64,000 nt of DNA from Euryodendron excelsum. Lineage: Eukaryota > Streptophyta > Magnoliopsida > Ericales > Pentaphylacaceae. The notes beneath the pieces were generated by a model, which worked only from the letters and a program-made list of their open reading frames with translations, was not told where the DNA came from and did not search any database. The stretch spans positions 26,371,001-26,435,000 of the forward strand of contig CM065388.1 of NCBI GenBank assembly GCA_033060915.1, given 5' to 3'. Below are positions 33,489 through 45,902 of this stretch, in pieces. Positions within the stretch are counted from its first letter, which is position 1. Each line of letters opens with the position of its first letter. The translations under genes and the position numbers were made by a program.

Positions 33489-34801
33489 TCTGAAAAGGTA
33501 AGCCAAGGTAAGTGATGTTAATATACCATCCATGTAGTTTAAATAACAGTAAAATAAAACAAACAAATAACACAAACAAAACAAGCAAAGGATTTCAAAT
33601 GGTAAATCAAAAGCAAAATTTCAACACATCTTGATTTTTCCAACTTCAAATCACATCTCAAGGGTTCTCTGCCTTTTTTTCTTTCAAAAAAGATTTTATT
33701 TCTAAAACTTTAACCAACTCTTTCCATAATTTCTAAAAATTTCGGCAGAGTCCCGTTTAAGAATGGCCCCTACAATGCCCATGACATCAACACAAAATGC
33801 GAAATATGAACTTTCCAACGCAACAATCACATGACAATGGCACCCGTGCACATTTTTTAATTTTTCAAAACACATGTTTTATTTTTCAAATAAATCAATG
33901 GTTTTCAAACATCTTCCGAAATTTTTCAAAATCACCTCAAATGTTTTCAAAAATATTCCAATCTTTTTCCAAATTTCAAACTTTAAAAATTTCATCAATC
34001 TCACAAGTTTTCTTTATTTTTCTAATTTTCTAAATATTTTTCTATTTTTCAAAAAATCAAAAATTCACCGAATTTTCAAAAAAATCACGAAACTTCATAC
34101 GGTTGTTAAACACATTTTTTTAAGGCACATTGCACAAAAATATAGCCAGAAAACCCAATGCTCAAGTCTGTAGGAACAAATCCCCTATTCCTGCAGAAAA
34201 CCCTCTTCGCATAATCCTGAAAAATCATTCAAATTCAATCAAACAAGCATCAAAATACAAAAACAATATCACCAAAGTGTTCAAAACATATCAAAACATT
34301 AATTTCCACTATTCACATGATTTAAACGAAGTTCTACACATCAAAATAAAAAAAAAATTTGAAAACTCACTCTTCGGAAGTTCTCCGGCGAAATCTTCTC
34401 TTCCGACAACTTTTCTGGCGACGTGGTCTCCTTCCAGCAATCACCCACAGTCCCCAAGGAGTGCTCCTTTAAGGTTCAAGTTGATTTCTACTTGAAGACT
34501 CTCGAATTCTCCAAAAACTCTTCAAATCCCGTAAGCGTTCGAGCTAGAATTTTCTGGTTTTAACTTCAAACCTAGCGCCACTAGCAGAGGCGGCAGGCAT
34601 TTTCTGCCAAAGGCGCCACTAGTAGTTGTTAGTTCTGGGCAGTTTTGCCCCTTTTCCCGCTAAAACTCATTTTTGAAGGCCTTTTTGGCCTGTTATCTGT
34701 TTTTGACCCCCGTTGTCGAAAGATTTCCAGTGTCCGTCCCTCCGACTGCCTCGCGGTTAGCATGGAACTCTTACTCTCATCGTTTTCTGTCTATGAAAAG
34801 C
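33489..34801 (-). other. Upstream region of PMD gene in element A
   Basis: Counterpart of 14694-15982 in B: intron-like A/T-rich DNA with T-runs, candidate first exon around 34370-34540 (minus) and a GGCGCC-type box near 34565-34630. No additional gene seen. Confidence 0.6.
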
Positions 34802-34824
34802 AAAGACAGAAAAAGAGGGGCAGC
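34802..34824 (+). promoter_or_regulatory. Polypurine tract (element A)
   Basis: Purine-rich tract ending AGAAAAAGAGGGGCAGC immediately before the 3' LTR at 34825. Flanking CTGTCT and AGACAG arms can form a stem like that in B. Confidence 0.8.
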
Positions 34825-37800
34825 TGTAAGCACCCTATTTTTAACCGCTCAGTAGCTTACACTCCGTCCAGACTTGTTTTCAAGTCATTGTGGGCATATT
34901 CCTATAAAAACCAACTTTCAAAGTCCAAATCCCATTTTTCCATCGCTTCGCGGGCCTATCAGGCTCAAATGGAGGCAAAATGACCAAAATGCCCTTAGGG
35001 GCATTGTCCTTTCATTTCCGATTCCAACCCCACTCTCGAGACAGTTTATTCCTCGAGACGGTTCCAACCCAGGCATGTCTTTTCGGAGACAGTAAGACCC
35101 CTTTCCAATTCCACTCACGAGACAGTTTATTCCTCGAAACGATTCCAACCCAGGCATGTCTTTTCGGAGACGGTAAGACCCCTTTCCAATTCCACTCACG
35201 AGACAGTTTATTCCTCGAAACGATTCCAATCCAGGCACGTCTCCTCGGAGACTGTAAGACCCCTTTCCAATCCGTCTCACGAGATAGTTTATTCCTCGAG
35301 ACGGTTCCAATCCAGGCACGTCTCTTCGGAGGCGGTAAGACCCCTTTCCAATCCCACTCTCGAGACAGTTTATTCCTCGAGACGGTTCCAATCCAGGCAC
35401 GTCTCTTCGGAGGCGGTAAGACCCCTTTCCAATTCCACTCTTGAGACAGTTTATTCCTCGAGACGGTTCCAATCCAGGCACGTCTCCTCAGAGACGATAA
35501 GTCCCCTTTCCAATCCCACTCTTGAGATAGTTTATTCCTCGAGACGGTTCCAATCCAGGTACGTCTTTTTGAAGACGATAAGTCCCCTTTCCAATCCCTC
35601 TCTCGAGACAGTTTATTCCCTGAGACGGTCTGAGTAGCGAAACTACTCACAAAACCGTTAGAGTAGCGGAAATACTCACAAATAGGTCTATATAGGGAAT
35701 TGCCAACAAACCCCTATGTCACGATGACCGCCATTAGAGTGGCGGAAACACTCAAAACCCAGGTCAACACCAGTGTCTGTTGGCCCACTTCGGTGAAAAA
35801 TGACCAAACTGCCCTTTGGACCTTTTCCGAGACTTTCCGATCAAGATGACCATTTTGCCTTTAGGCATCCGAATACCCCGGGAACCACACCGGCTCTGGG
35901 TATCAAACCGGTAATCCTCTGAGACTACTTTTTATAGTGTTCTCAACCTCCTTTTACCTTCTCGGATCATTCTGAGTCAGTTCCGGCCAAGTCTCATTTT
36001 CCGACCATTTTGCCCTTGGTGGGCGGTCTCCTTTTCCGACCATGTCGGCTCTGGGAATCAAACCGGCAAGTTTTGGGAACATTCTGAATAATGTTTCCAG
36101 ATCTCGAGTCCTCTTCCAGGAAAGTCTGGGTTTGTCCCGGCAGTTTTCCAGTCTAGTTGATCGTTTTGCTCCTAAAGGCCTGGTCAGCCTTTCCGACACA
36201 TCTTATCCTCACTTTTCAAGTCAAATACCTCCAGGACACTATTTTAAGTGTTCCTGCTCCTTTCTGGCCTTCCGAGTCATTCCCGGCTCCTTCAAATCAT
36301 TCCCGGACTTTTCGAAGTCACTCCTAGTGAAGCCAGGCTAAAGATTACATGGTAGTCACTAGTACAGGTGCCCAAATCTAGTCAAAGATACATTGCTTGC
36401 CGACCTTAAATATTTCCTAAATGGCTGGTGGCGCCAAGCTAAAAATTGGCCTAGCGCCACTCCTAGTGGCGCTAGTGTAAAGTTTGGCCTGGAGCCACTA
36501 TAATAGGCGCCAGTGTTGTCCAACCTCTATAAATACAGAGCCTCATTCAATGTGAAAGGGGTCTGCAAACTCAACCTAAAAATCATATAATTCGATATAC
36601 AGAGCTCGTGCACTCCCTAAACCTTAGCCTCCTTAGGTTTTTCCAAACCCTAGCCACCATACAATAAACCCTAACCTCCTATACACTCTTATACATCCCC
36701 ATACACTCATACACTAGTCTTCAACCATCCTTTGAAGACTTGAAGAGCTGCAATCCAAAACTTGAAGACAACTCTTGAGGATTGAAGACGAAGATCAAGA
36801 CAAAGACTGAAGACTAAAGACAAGCAAGGCGTGCAAAATAAAGAAGACATACGGTAGGCTCCCTAGTTAAATTTTCGCACTTCCCCCTCTCTCTTCTCTC
36901 TCCTAACCCACTTGGGTTTTCTCTATTTTAATCCCCCATCTCTTTCCCCCCCCTTTCTTTGCATGTTTGAAACAAAGGGATTCCCGGTCCATGTGTAGGA
37001 TTGAGCTATTGGAGAGTCACCGTGTCGGGGGCTTTCTTCTAGTCTAATCAGAGACCACGTGGGTTCAGCCCGCTTGATTATGTGGTGAAGCCTTAGCCTT
37101 GCATGTTCACGACTCCAAAACTACATTGTGCATATCACAATCTTGCATCTTCCAAAATTCATTTTCAAACTCATTTTCAAAACCGTTTTCAAACTTGTTT
37201 TCAAAATTGCATCAAAATCTCTTTTTCAAAAACTTGTTTTCAAAACCACAATTCTAGGGTGGTTCTAGCCTTTCCATGGCTAGGGTTACTTTAGGAAAGT
37301 GTTACATTAAAAGTGACTTTTATGGTCCATATTTTGAAATCTGATTGTTTTCCAAAACCACTTTCTTAAAGTGGTTCTAGCCCTCTTATGGTCAGAATTA
37401 TTTTAGGAAAGTGAGATGTCTTTACACCTTCTATAAACTCTCTTTTCAAAAAGTCTTTCTTCCTAAAAATCTCTTTTTCAGCATACTTTCCTAAAACTCT
37501 CCTCTCCAAAATTGTTTTCAAAAACTCCCTTCCAAAATTTATTTTTCAAAACTCCATTTTTCAACTCCTTTCCAAAATGCTCTGCCCAAAATTCACTTTC
37601 CAAAAACCCTCCTAAAAAAACTCTATCTAAAAATTTTTCCAAAAACTCTCTTTCCAAAATCTTCCTTCCAAAACCTTCGTTCCTAAAAACGCACTTTCCA
37701 AAAACTCTTTCCTTAAAGCCCAAGTCAAGCCCTAGAACCCACAATTAGGAAACCCTAATTTTCTTTTCAAAAACATGGTTTTCAAACTTTGCCCCAAACC

Positions 37801-39818
37801 TAGATTTCCAAAATCTCTTGTTTTCACATCCAAATTGTACACGTTTCCAAAACCTATTTTCTACGTTGAAACTATAATTTTTCAAAACTAGAGTTTCTAG
37901 AATCTCCCTTTCCAAATCCTTGCCAAGCCCTATCTTCCCGTTAGGAAACCAAATCAAATCTTTCCGTTTAAGAAATCAAATCCAATCCTCCGTTTTTGGA
38001 AACAAAATCAAACCTTCTCTTTTTAAAACAAAATCCAATCCTTTCTTAATCCAACTTTTTCTTAATTCAACTCCTTCCTAAACTTCCACTTTCCTAAACC
38101 TTAAGTTTTCAAAACTTGAACATAAAAATCTTTCCTAAGTTTTAAAACTCAACTTTCAAGTCTTTCCTAATTCAACCCTTTCTTAATTATACCCTCTTTT
38201 CAAATCTTAACTTTTCAAATCTAAGTTTTCAAACCTTTTCCTAAACTCAAACCTTTCCTAATTTCAAGATTTTCTAAAACTCAAACTCTAAAACTTTTTA
38301 AATCTTAAACTTTCTAAATTTCAAATCTTTCCAAATTCAAAACTTTCTGAGTTTGAAACTTTCTTAAGTTAAATCTTTCTAAATCCAAATATTTCCAAAT
38401 TCTAAACTTTCCAAAACTTCAAAATCTTTTCAAATCTAAAACTTTCCTAAACTCGAAACATTCTTAATTCAAGACTTTCTTTAGTTGAAACTTTCTTAAT
38501 TTAAAACATTTCTAAATTCAACACTTTCCTATTTCAAAACCTTTCTTGAAATAAAACTTTCCGATTTTCAAAACTTTCCTAATTTGGGAACTTTCCTAAT
38601 CTAAAAACCTTTCCTTTTTCAAAAACTTTCTAAACTCGAAGCTTTCCAATTTTGAAACTTTCCAAAAATGAAACTTTCCTAATTCGAAACTTTCCTAAAT
38701 CGGACCTTTCCTAATTCGAACATCTCCTAAAATCTAATCTTTCCAAATCTTCCAAGCCAAGTCAAATCTTTCCTAAGTCTCTTCTCTTTCCTAAGTCTAG
38801 GTTTTCTTAAACCTTCTCTTTTCCAAAACAAGTCCAAATCTATCTTTTCAAATCAAAGTCCAATCTTTTCCAAAATTTCAATTTTCAATCTCCTTTTCTA
38901 ATCTCAAATCAAATCCAATTTTCAATTCAATCTCTTTCTTCCAATCCCATCTCTCTCTTCAAATCAATCTCTTTTCAATTGGACTCCGGTCCGAACTACG
39001 ACTGACCTGATTCCCCCAAAGGGATACGTAGGCAACCTTCATAGGTGCGGTCACAACACTTTTCAAACTTTCGATTCCAACCTCATGGGTGCGGTCTCCA
39101 CATCTTTCAAATATCAAATTCCAATTTATTTTCAAAATTTCAATTTCAAAATTTCAATTTTCAAATTTCTATTTCCAAATTTTCAAAATTTCCAATTTCA
39201 ATTCCATCTCTTCAAATTTATTTTCAAATCAAATCAATTTCTTTCCAAATCTGTTTTTCAATTCTCCTAACTTGCACTTGCATATCATGCATTATATCTT
39301 CAAAACATTGTTTTTCAAAGTGGGTAGGATTGACCATTAGTTAATTGGAGACTCTCATAGGTGAATCTAGGGTAGATTGACATGTAGGTATCGAAAGGGC
39401 TGGGTAGGGTGATGGCTTAGTGCGTCTTCCCTACACGTAACCAACCTCCGAACCTAGAATCATTGTTTTCAAAGACCAAAAGGAGTTATTTTTCTAAAAA
39501 GGGCTAAATGTTTTTCAAAGGTTGCCAAACAACCTGTTTTTCTTAAAAACCCTCTCTTGAGGTGGTATTTTTCAAAATCGTTTTCCAAAAACCTTAAGTG
39601 TAGTCTTCGGATTATGCTTAGTTTTTAGGTGACCTAACTCACCTTAATCAAGTTAGGTGGCGACTCCGAATCTTTTTCAAAAGCCCTTTATTCAAATCAA
39701 TTTTCAATTCAAACCTAGTCGCACTCATTCTTCTAGGAGGGTGAGTTCTAACGAGAGAGTATAGCATTTTTCCCACTTGTGTGAGTATTCCTCGAGTGTA
39801 AAAAATCTGGGCGCGACA
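34825..39818 (+). repeat. Element A 3' LTR
   Basis: 4994 bp, TGTAAGCACC...GGGCGCGACA. Eight ~81-bp units (about 35030-35630), three ~156-bp units (from about 35848), GGCGCC box about 36420-36515, TATA box 36527-36535, micro-repeat tract about 37130-38980, and U5 PBS-like site 39658-39667. The long repetitive ORFs over 34918-35650 are read-through of the minisatellite and are not counted as genes. Confidence 0.92.
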
Positions 39819-42364
39819 AAGGGTCATCGTGTCGGTGGCTTTGTTTTAGTCTAATCGGAGACCACGTGGGTTCGGCCCCCTTCATTATGTGGTAAAGCCT
39901 TAAACCTTATATGTTCACGACCCCAACTTGTATTGTGCATATCATGATTTTGCGTTCTTCCAAAATTCGTTTTCAAAAGTTTGCATTGAAATTGTTTTCC
40001 AAACTTGCATCAAAATTTTCTTCTTCAAAACTCGTTTTCAAAACCACAATCTTAAGGTGGTTCTAGCCTTTCCATGGCTAGGGTTGCTTTAAGAAAGTGT
40101 TACATTTAAAGTCACCAATATGGTCCATATTTTCAAATCTTCATTGCTTTCAAAACCACTATCTTAAACTGGTTCTAATCTCCTTATGGTTAGAACCGCT
40201 TTAGGAAAGTGAGATATTTTTATGAATTCTCCAAAAACTCCCTTTTCGAAACTCTATCGCTCTAAAAATCTCTTTTTCAATACACTTTCTAAAAATTCTC
40301 TTCAACCTCCTTTTCAAAATTCTTTTCCAAAGTTGTTTTCTAAAATTTCCCTTCACGAAATTCACTTTCCTAAAAACTCCTTTCCAAAACACTCTCTTTA
40401 AAATCAACTTTCTAAAAATGCTCCCTAGGTTTCCTTCCTAAACAACTCTTTCCAAAAATCTTTTTCCCAAAATCTCTTTTCAAAAACTCTCTTTTCAAAA
40501 TTCGCTTTTCAAAAACTCATTTTTAGAATCTCCTTCAAAAATCTCCCTTTCTAAAACCTCACTTTCCAAAATCTCTTTTCTTAGAGCCCAAGTCAAGCCC
40601 TAGAACCCAGAATTAGGAAACCCTATTTTCCTTCCCAAAAACATGATTTCAATCTTGCCTTAAAATCTAGGTTTCCAAATTCTCCTTTTTTACATCTAAA
40701 TCCTAAGTTTCCAAAACCTCTTTTCTACGTTAAAACTATAGTCTTCCAAATCTAGGATTTCCAATACTCCATTCTTCCAAATCTATGTCAAATCTAATCT
40801 TCCCTTTAGGTAACCAAATCCAATCTCCCATTTAGGAAACTAAATCAAATCACCTTTTTCATAAACAAAATCCAATCCCTAGTTTTAGGAAATACGAATC
40901 TCAATCCTTCTAACTCCAAATCTTTCCTAATTCACTCCTTCCTACTTTCATACTTTCCTAAACCTTAAGATTCCAAAACTCAAATTCAAATCTTTCCAAA
41001 ATTCTAAACTTTCTTAAGTTAAAACTTTCTAAATCCAAATCTTTCTAAAATTCTAAACTTTCCTAAACTTCAAATATTTCCAAATCTAAAACTTTATAAA
41101 CTCAAAACTTTCTTACTTTCAAAACTTCCCTATTTCAAAACATTCCAATTTCAAACCTTTCCTATTCCAAAACCTTTTCTAAATCGAAACTTTTCTAAAT
41201 CAAAACTTTCCTAAAATGACACTTTTCTAAAATGAAACTTTCCTAAAATGAAACATTCCTAATTCGAACCTTTCCTAATTCGAACCCTTCCTAAATCCAA
41301 TCTTTCCAAATCTTCCAAGTCCAACATTCGAGTCAAATTTTTCTTAATCTCAAGTCTTTCTTAAGTTCCATCTTTCCTAAGTCTAGGTTTCCCAAAACCC
41401 TATCTTTCCAAAATCTAGTTCAAGTTCTTTTCCAAGGGTCAAATCCTCTTTCAAGTTCAATTCTAGGTTTAAGTTCAATTTCTCCATCTTCCAATCCAAA
41501 TTCCAATTCAATTTCTTTTTCCAATAAAAATCTTCTGTTTTCTATCAGACTCTTGTCCGAAATACGACTGACCTGATTCCTCAAAAAGGATACGTAGGCA
41601 ACCCTCATGGGCATGGTCACCACCTTTTTCAAATTTTCAATTCCACAACTTTTTTTAAACTTCCAATTCTAAATTTCTATTTCCAAATCTCTATTTCTAA
41701 TCTCCAAAAATTTCTTTCAAAATCAAATCTATCTTTTCAAATCCATTCCAATTTCATTTCAAGTTTCTTTTCAAATTAAATTAAATCTATTTCCAAATCA
41801 AATCTTTCCATTGCATTTACATATCATGCAACATGTTAGTTTCTTTTAAACATTCTTTTTCTAAAGTGGATAGGATTGAACATTGGTTAGTTGAAGGCTC
41901 TCATAGGTGAATATAGGGTAAATAGACATGTAGGTACCACAAGGGCAGGGTAGGGTGATGGCTTAGTGCGTCTTCCCTACACCTAACCAACCTACGAACC
42001 TAGGATCACGGTTTTCGATAGAACAAAACGGAATTATTTTTCTCAAAAGGGCTTAAATGTTTTCTAAAGGTTGCCAAACAACCAGTTTTCCTAAAAACCT
42101 TCTCTTGAGGAAGTATTTTCAAAATCATTTTCAAAAAACCTAAGTGTAGTCTTCGGATTGTGCTTGGCTTTTAGATGATCTAACTCACCTTAATCACGTT
42201 AGGTGGCGACTCCAAATATTTTTCAAAAGCCCTTTATTTAAATCAATTTTTAATTCAAACCTAGTTGCACTCATTCTTCTAGGAGGGTAAGTTCTAACGA
42301 GAGAGTACAGTATCTTTTCCGCTTGTGTGTGTATTCCTCGAGTGTGAAAAATTTGGGTGCGATA
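39819..42364 (+). repeat. Element C 5' LTR, part right of insertion A
   Basis: Continues the LTR interrupted at 995, from the 'tcatcgtgtcgg' segment through the micro-repeat tract (about 39950-41500), the 'GGATACGTAGGCAACC' block near 41587-41602, the U5 site 42204-42213 and a decayed end GGGTGCGATA. Confidence 0.88.
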
Positions 42365-42366
42365 GC

Positions 42367-42384
42367 TAGCGACTCCACTAGGGA
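42367..42384 (+). promoter_or_regulatory. Primer binding site (element C)
   Basis: TAGCGACTCCACTAGGGA, two bases after the LTR end. It shares with A the G-to-A change at the second base. Confidence 0.7.
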
Positions 42385-43807
42385 CACTTAGAGGGTTAGG
42401 CCATAGTCATGTCTCTTTACGCTTCACCCATGTAGAGTCTTCAATTAACTTGTTCAATCCTATTCACTTTAACTTTTCAAAACCAAAATTTTAAAATTAT
42501 TTTCAAAAAACATGTATTTATCCATATGCATTGTTTGCAATTTTATGTTATTAACTGTTATGCATGAATGTGATGAACATGATGAATGAGAGTTGTTGGG
42601 CTCTTTCCTCCGCTTTCAAAATCAGACATATGTTGCACATGTACCTACATTCTGCATATTTACATTTTTACCCTGATATGACCCTTCTAGTTAGAAAGGG
42701 GGAACGGTATATTGGTTGTAGGCAAGATGTTGTGTCAGTTTCTTCGCCTACGACCTCTTGATGGTTCCCCCGCTCTGATCACCAACCGATCATGGCACCA
42801 TCTCTGGGAGTGGGCCTAGGTTTGAAGATCCAAGGACCGAGCCTTTTTAGGACGCATTAGTCAACCCTTAACCTCATGCTTATATAGACACCTTGCATAG
42901 CCGAACCTCTACCGAATTTAAGACACACGCACCGTTTTCCAAAACTATGGAGGAAAGGGCGACTGCTCTTATTTTTATTTATAACCATTTATTTATGTTG
43001 TTATAATGACTGTATTCTTACTGTTATAATGCATGTTCAACTGCTCATACATGCATTTGTATTTCAATAGTATTCTCTCTCCTTATACTCTATGCATCAA
43101 TTTTCATGCATTCCATATTCCATGTCAAGACGAGAGTTCCAAGTAACTCAAGTCATTGCATTCTCATACATATGACCAACCTAAAGAGAGTGACACCTAG
43201 TTCACTCTCCCTTGCATTAAACCTACCTAAACCCTAAGGGTTCCCATGTAACCCTATGGACTCATGGCGTGCACCTCAATTCATTCCATAGGAGGGGCCC
43301 TAATCCCTCTATGCTCACGGAGATAGGATTGCTAAGAAGACAAGGGACAATCGATCAACAAAGTTTCTCAGCGACTTCATCGACATCCAATCCAAAGAAG
43401 GCGAATCCGAAGACTCAAGAGTAGTTTAGGATTCCTTTTGTAAAATTAGATAGGTGAAAATCCAAAGGAAAATGTTCCCCCTCCCCTCTATTAAAATGTA
43501 TTTCAATTCTTTTGTATCTTAAACCCAAAGTCCAATGTACTTCTTTATTTTTTGCAAATGAATGGATGGATGAATATGTGAATGGATGAAGTTCCCCATC
43601 TGACGGTAAGGTATCTGCATACAGAGGCAAATTCTACATCTCCAAGAAGTGAGCCAGTACATCATGCTTAGTTTCCTTCTCAAATAAGGATACCCTAGGA
43701 CATGCATTGGATAGAGCTCTCTAAAAACCAGAAACTAACTTGCAATTTATGTTATTGTTTTGTTTCTTTCTTCTTCATTTACAGAGATCACCCTACATTG
43801 AGTCAAC
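42385..43807 (+). other. Element C gag leader
   Basis: Homologous to A's leader. It contains the recurrent short ORF 42564-42761 (65 codons). The second leader ORF of A (6706-6912) is not preserved in frame here. No domain is recognised. Confidence 0.7.
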
Positions 43808-43873
43808 ATTGCTCCCAAGAAGCGGCAACATCTGCCTAGGGATCCCATTATCACCCAGCAAAGAGCAGCACTG

Positions 43874-45902
43874 ATGGCTGCTAACCCTGAAGAATCATCT
43901 CAAGTTTCTTGAGAAGAGGTCAACGAAATGAGGACCAAGATGGATGAGATTCTCAAACTCATTCAAACTATGGTTATAAAGGATACTGCTGCAATCCCAT
44001 CATCATCCATGGCTTCATCAAAGGACCCGAACTCGCTAATCCAAAGATCGTGCTTCAGTTTGACAATGTTGGAAGGAATAAGGAAGATGCCAAAGGGATC
44101 AGTATTGAAGAGGAGGAGACCATATTACTTTCACCTTTCATAAAGAAGGCCCCCCTAGACCCTCTCAGTCTAAAAATCCAAGGGCTAGAGGATTCACTGC
44201 GAAGTCTCCATGGCTATGACGCCAACGGTTTCACTGCCTATGACGAGTTATGTTTCTTTCTTAACCACCCAAGACCTGTTAGGTTCAAAATGCCTGACTT
44301 CCAGAAGTATGACGACACTGGTAACCCCGTCGCTCTTCTTCGTCTCTATGCTGGAGCGCTAAGTGGTCACAGCAATGATCCGAACCTCCTCATGCAACTA
44401 TTCCAACACAGCCTTACTAGATCTGCTTTACAATGGTTCGCCCGTCTAGACCTAAGGAAGATCACAACTTGGATCGAGCTGGTCAACGCGTTTAAAGCCC
44501 AATACTGTCACGACGTCGGCCTCAGTTTCGATCGATGGTCCCTGATGACGATGAGTAAACGTGAGAAGGAAACCTTTAAAGGATATGCCCTAAGATGGAG
44601 AGAGGCCGCTGCAGAAGTCAATCCCCCACTGGAAGAAAAGGAGTACGTACAATTGTTTGTGCACACTTTTCAAGGTATATACTATGAGAAGCTCTGCACA
44701 AGTATAGGGAAAAGCTTCTCTGAGCTCATCATGCAAGGGGAGATGATAAAAAATGGTCTCATAACAGGGAGGATTATAGACCCCTATGCCAAGACTGGAG
44801 AGTATACTGCCAACATAGCCAAGAAGGTGGCTACTACAAGGGGCACAATCAATAAGGAAAGTGAGGTGTCTGCCATCTTGCCTGGCTAATCCCCCTAATA
44901 TACTGTCATGCCTGGCCAATTACCCCAATACCGACCGCCACCATAATCACCTCCTGTCCTGCCTTTACCCACTTTAACCATGCCTACACTGTCCCCTAAC
45001 TACGGCTCTGCTGGGGCATGACCCAACTTTAATAGGCTTACCTGACGCACCCGTGTTTTTGATACCTTAGCTTGCACCTAAACCGAGGCTTACCATAACC
45101 TGCTAAAGAACAACATTTTGAAGCCCATACCTGTTCGTCTATTGCCAAGCACTCTACCCCCAACCTTCAATGCCACCCTTACTTGCGAATACCATTCGGG
45201 TGGCCAAGGGCATGACACCGAAAGCTACTTCTCTCTTAAGCACAAAATTTAGGACCTAATAGACAACAAGACCATTGATCTGTAGCCGGTGAAACCCACT
45301 CCTACTCCCAATGTGACCACCAATCCTTTACCAGACCACACCGTCAACATGATACTAGTAGAAATGGAAGGCAAAGGAGAGTTCAATGAGCTCGGGGCCG
45401 AAGGTTATGAGGACGATTGGGAGACCGATGAAGAAGATGACTGGGAGGAGGATCTCCCATTGTGCCCAATTTATCTCTATAACCCTGATGAGGTGCCTAA
45501 TGCTTCTGACTGGCCTATTGAGGAGCCAGCGTTCCCGAAAGTATAACTACTGATGGATGGGGTGCTGAGTTACTACACCCGAAGTATGCAGTAGCTAAAA
45601 GTCACTTGTTGGAAAACCCTTGGCCCACGACTGAGTACAACTATGAAGATATAGGCTGGGGGCTAGAAGAGCCAAGAGAATGGACGGAGTCGTTTAAGTT
45701 AGAAGGAGGTGAACTAGCCATCCTATTTACAGAGGGACCTGTTGCAAAGAACAGGAAAGAGATCAATGAAGCTACCAACTGCACCATCATTGCCGACATG
45801 TCCGGAGCTCTAGAAGAAGCCCTTGCTTGTCTTGCCTTAGCCAAGGACCTGAATCACGAATGGAGTATCGAAGATGTGGGCATTGTCCCAAGACCTTACT
45901 GA
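43874..45902 (+). pseudogene. gag: gag of element C, pseudogene (stops and frameshifts)
   Basis: Aligns with A gag from the first ATG to the terminal Pro-Arg-Pro-Tyr-stop. Damage: CGA-to-TGA near codon 13, a 1-nt deletion near 44026, several CAA/CAG/CGA-to-stop changes between 44887 and 45290, loss of the last zinc-knuckle cysteine (Cys to Tyr near 45228), and a small deletion with frameshift near 45540. A short duplication in the Pro-rich linker repeats a 'PQYR'-like segment near 44885-44930. The 5' extension from ATT at 43808 is open. Not functional. Confidence 0.88.

Larger units (their letters stand above)
996..39818 (+). mobile_element. Element A: gag-only LTR retrotransposon, interrupted by element B
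   Basis: A complete plus-strand element with LTRs 996-5985 and 34825-39818 (4990 and 4994 bp), both starting TGTAAGCACC and ending GGGCGCGACA. Internal DNA is 5986-9354 plus 32415-34824, about 5.8 kb. It holds a PBS, leader, gag, a truncated antisense PMD gene and a polypurine tract. No pol domain is visible. Both LTRs carry eight units of the ~81-bp minisatellite and three of the ~156-bp repeat, which supports pairing them. By eye roughly twenty differences, mostly transitions, separate the first ~290 bp of the two LTRs, so the insertion is not recent. Flanks are GAGGG and AAGGG, a 5-bp duplication with one change. Mobilisation would need pol supplied in trans. Confidence 0.88.

Noticed and set aside
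33489..33584. N-terminal extension of the A PMD ORF upstream of 33488
   Set aside because: It crosses the predicted splice acceptor and reads intron sequence; the shared start in A and B is the later ATG.
34918..35650. Long repetitive ORFs (up to 212 aa) with repeating 'EPSRGINCLESG'-type units, also at 1051-1841, 13967-14350 and 31804-32286
   Set aside because: They lie in the LTR minisatellite, occur on both strands and in several frames, and result from a unit length near a multiple of three. No independent coding evidence.
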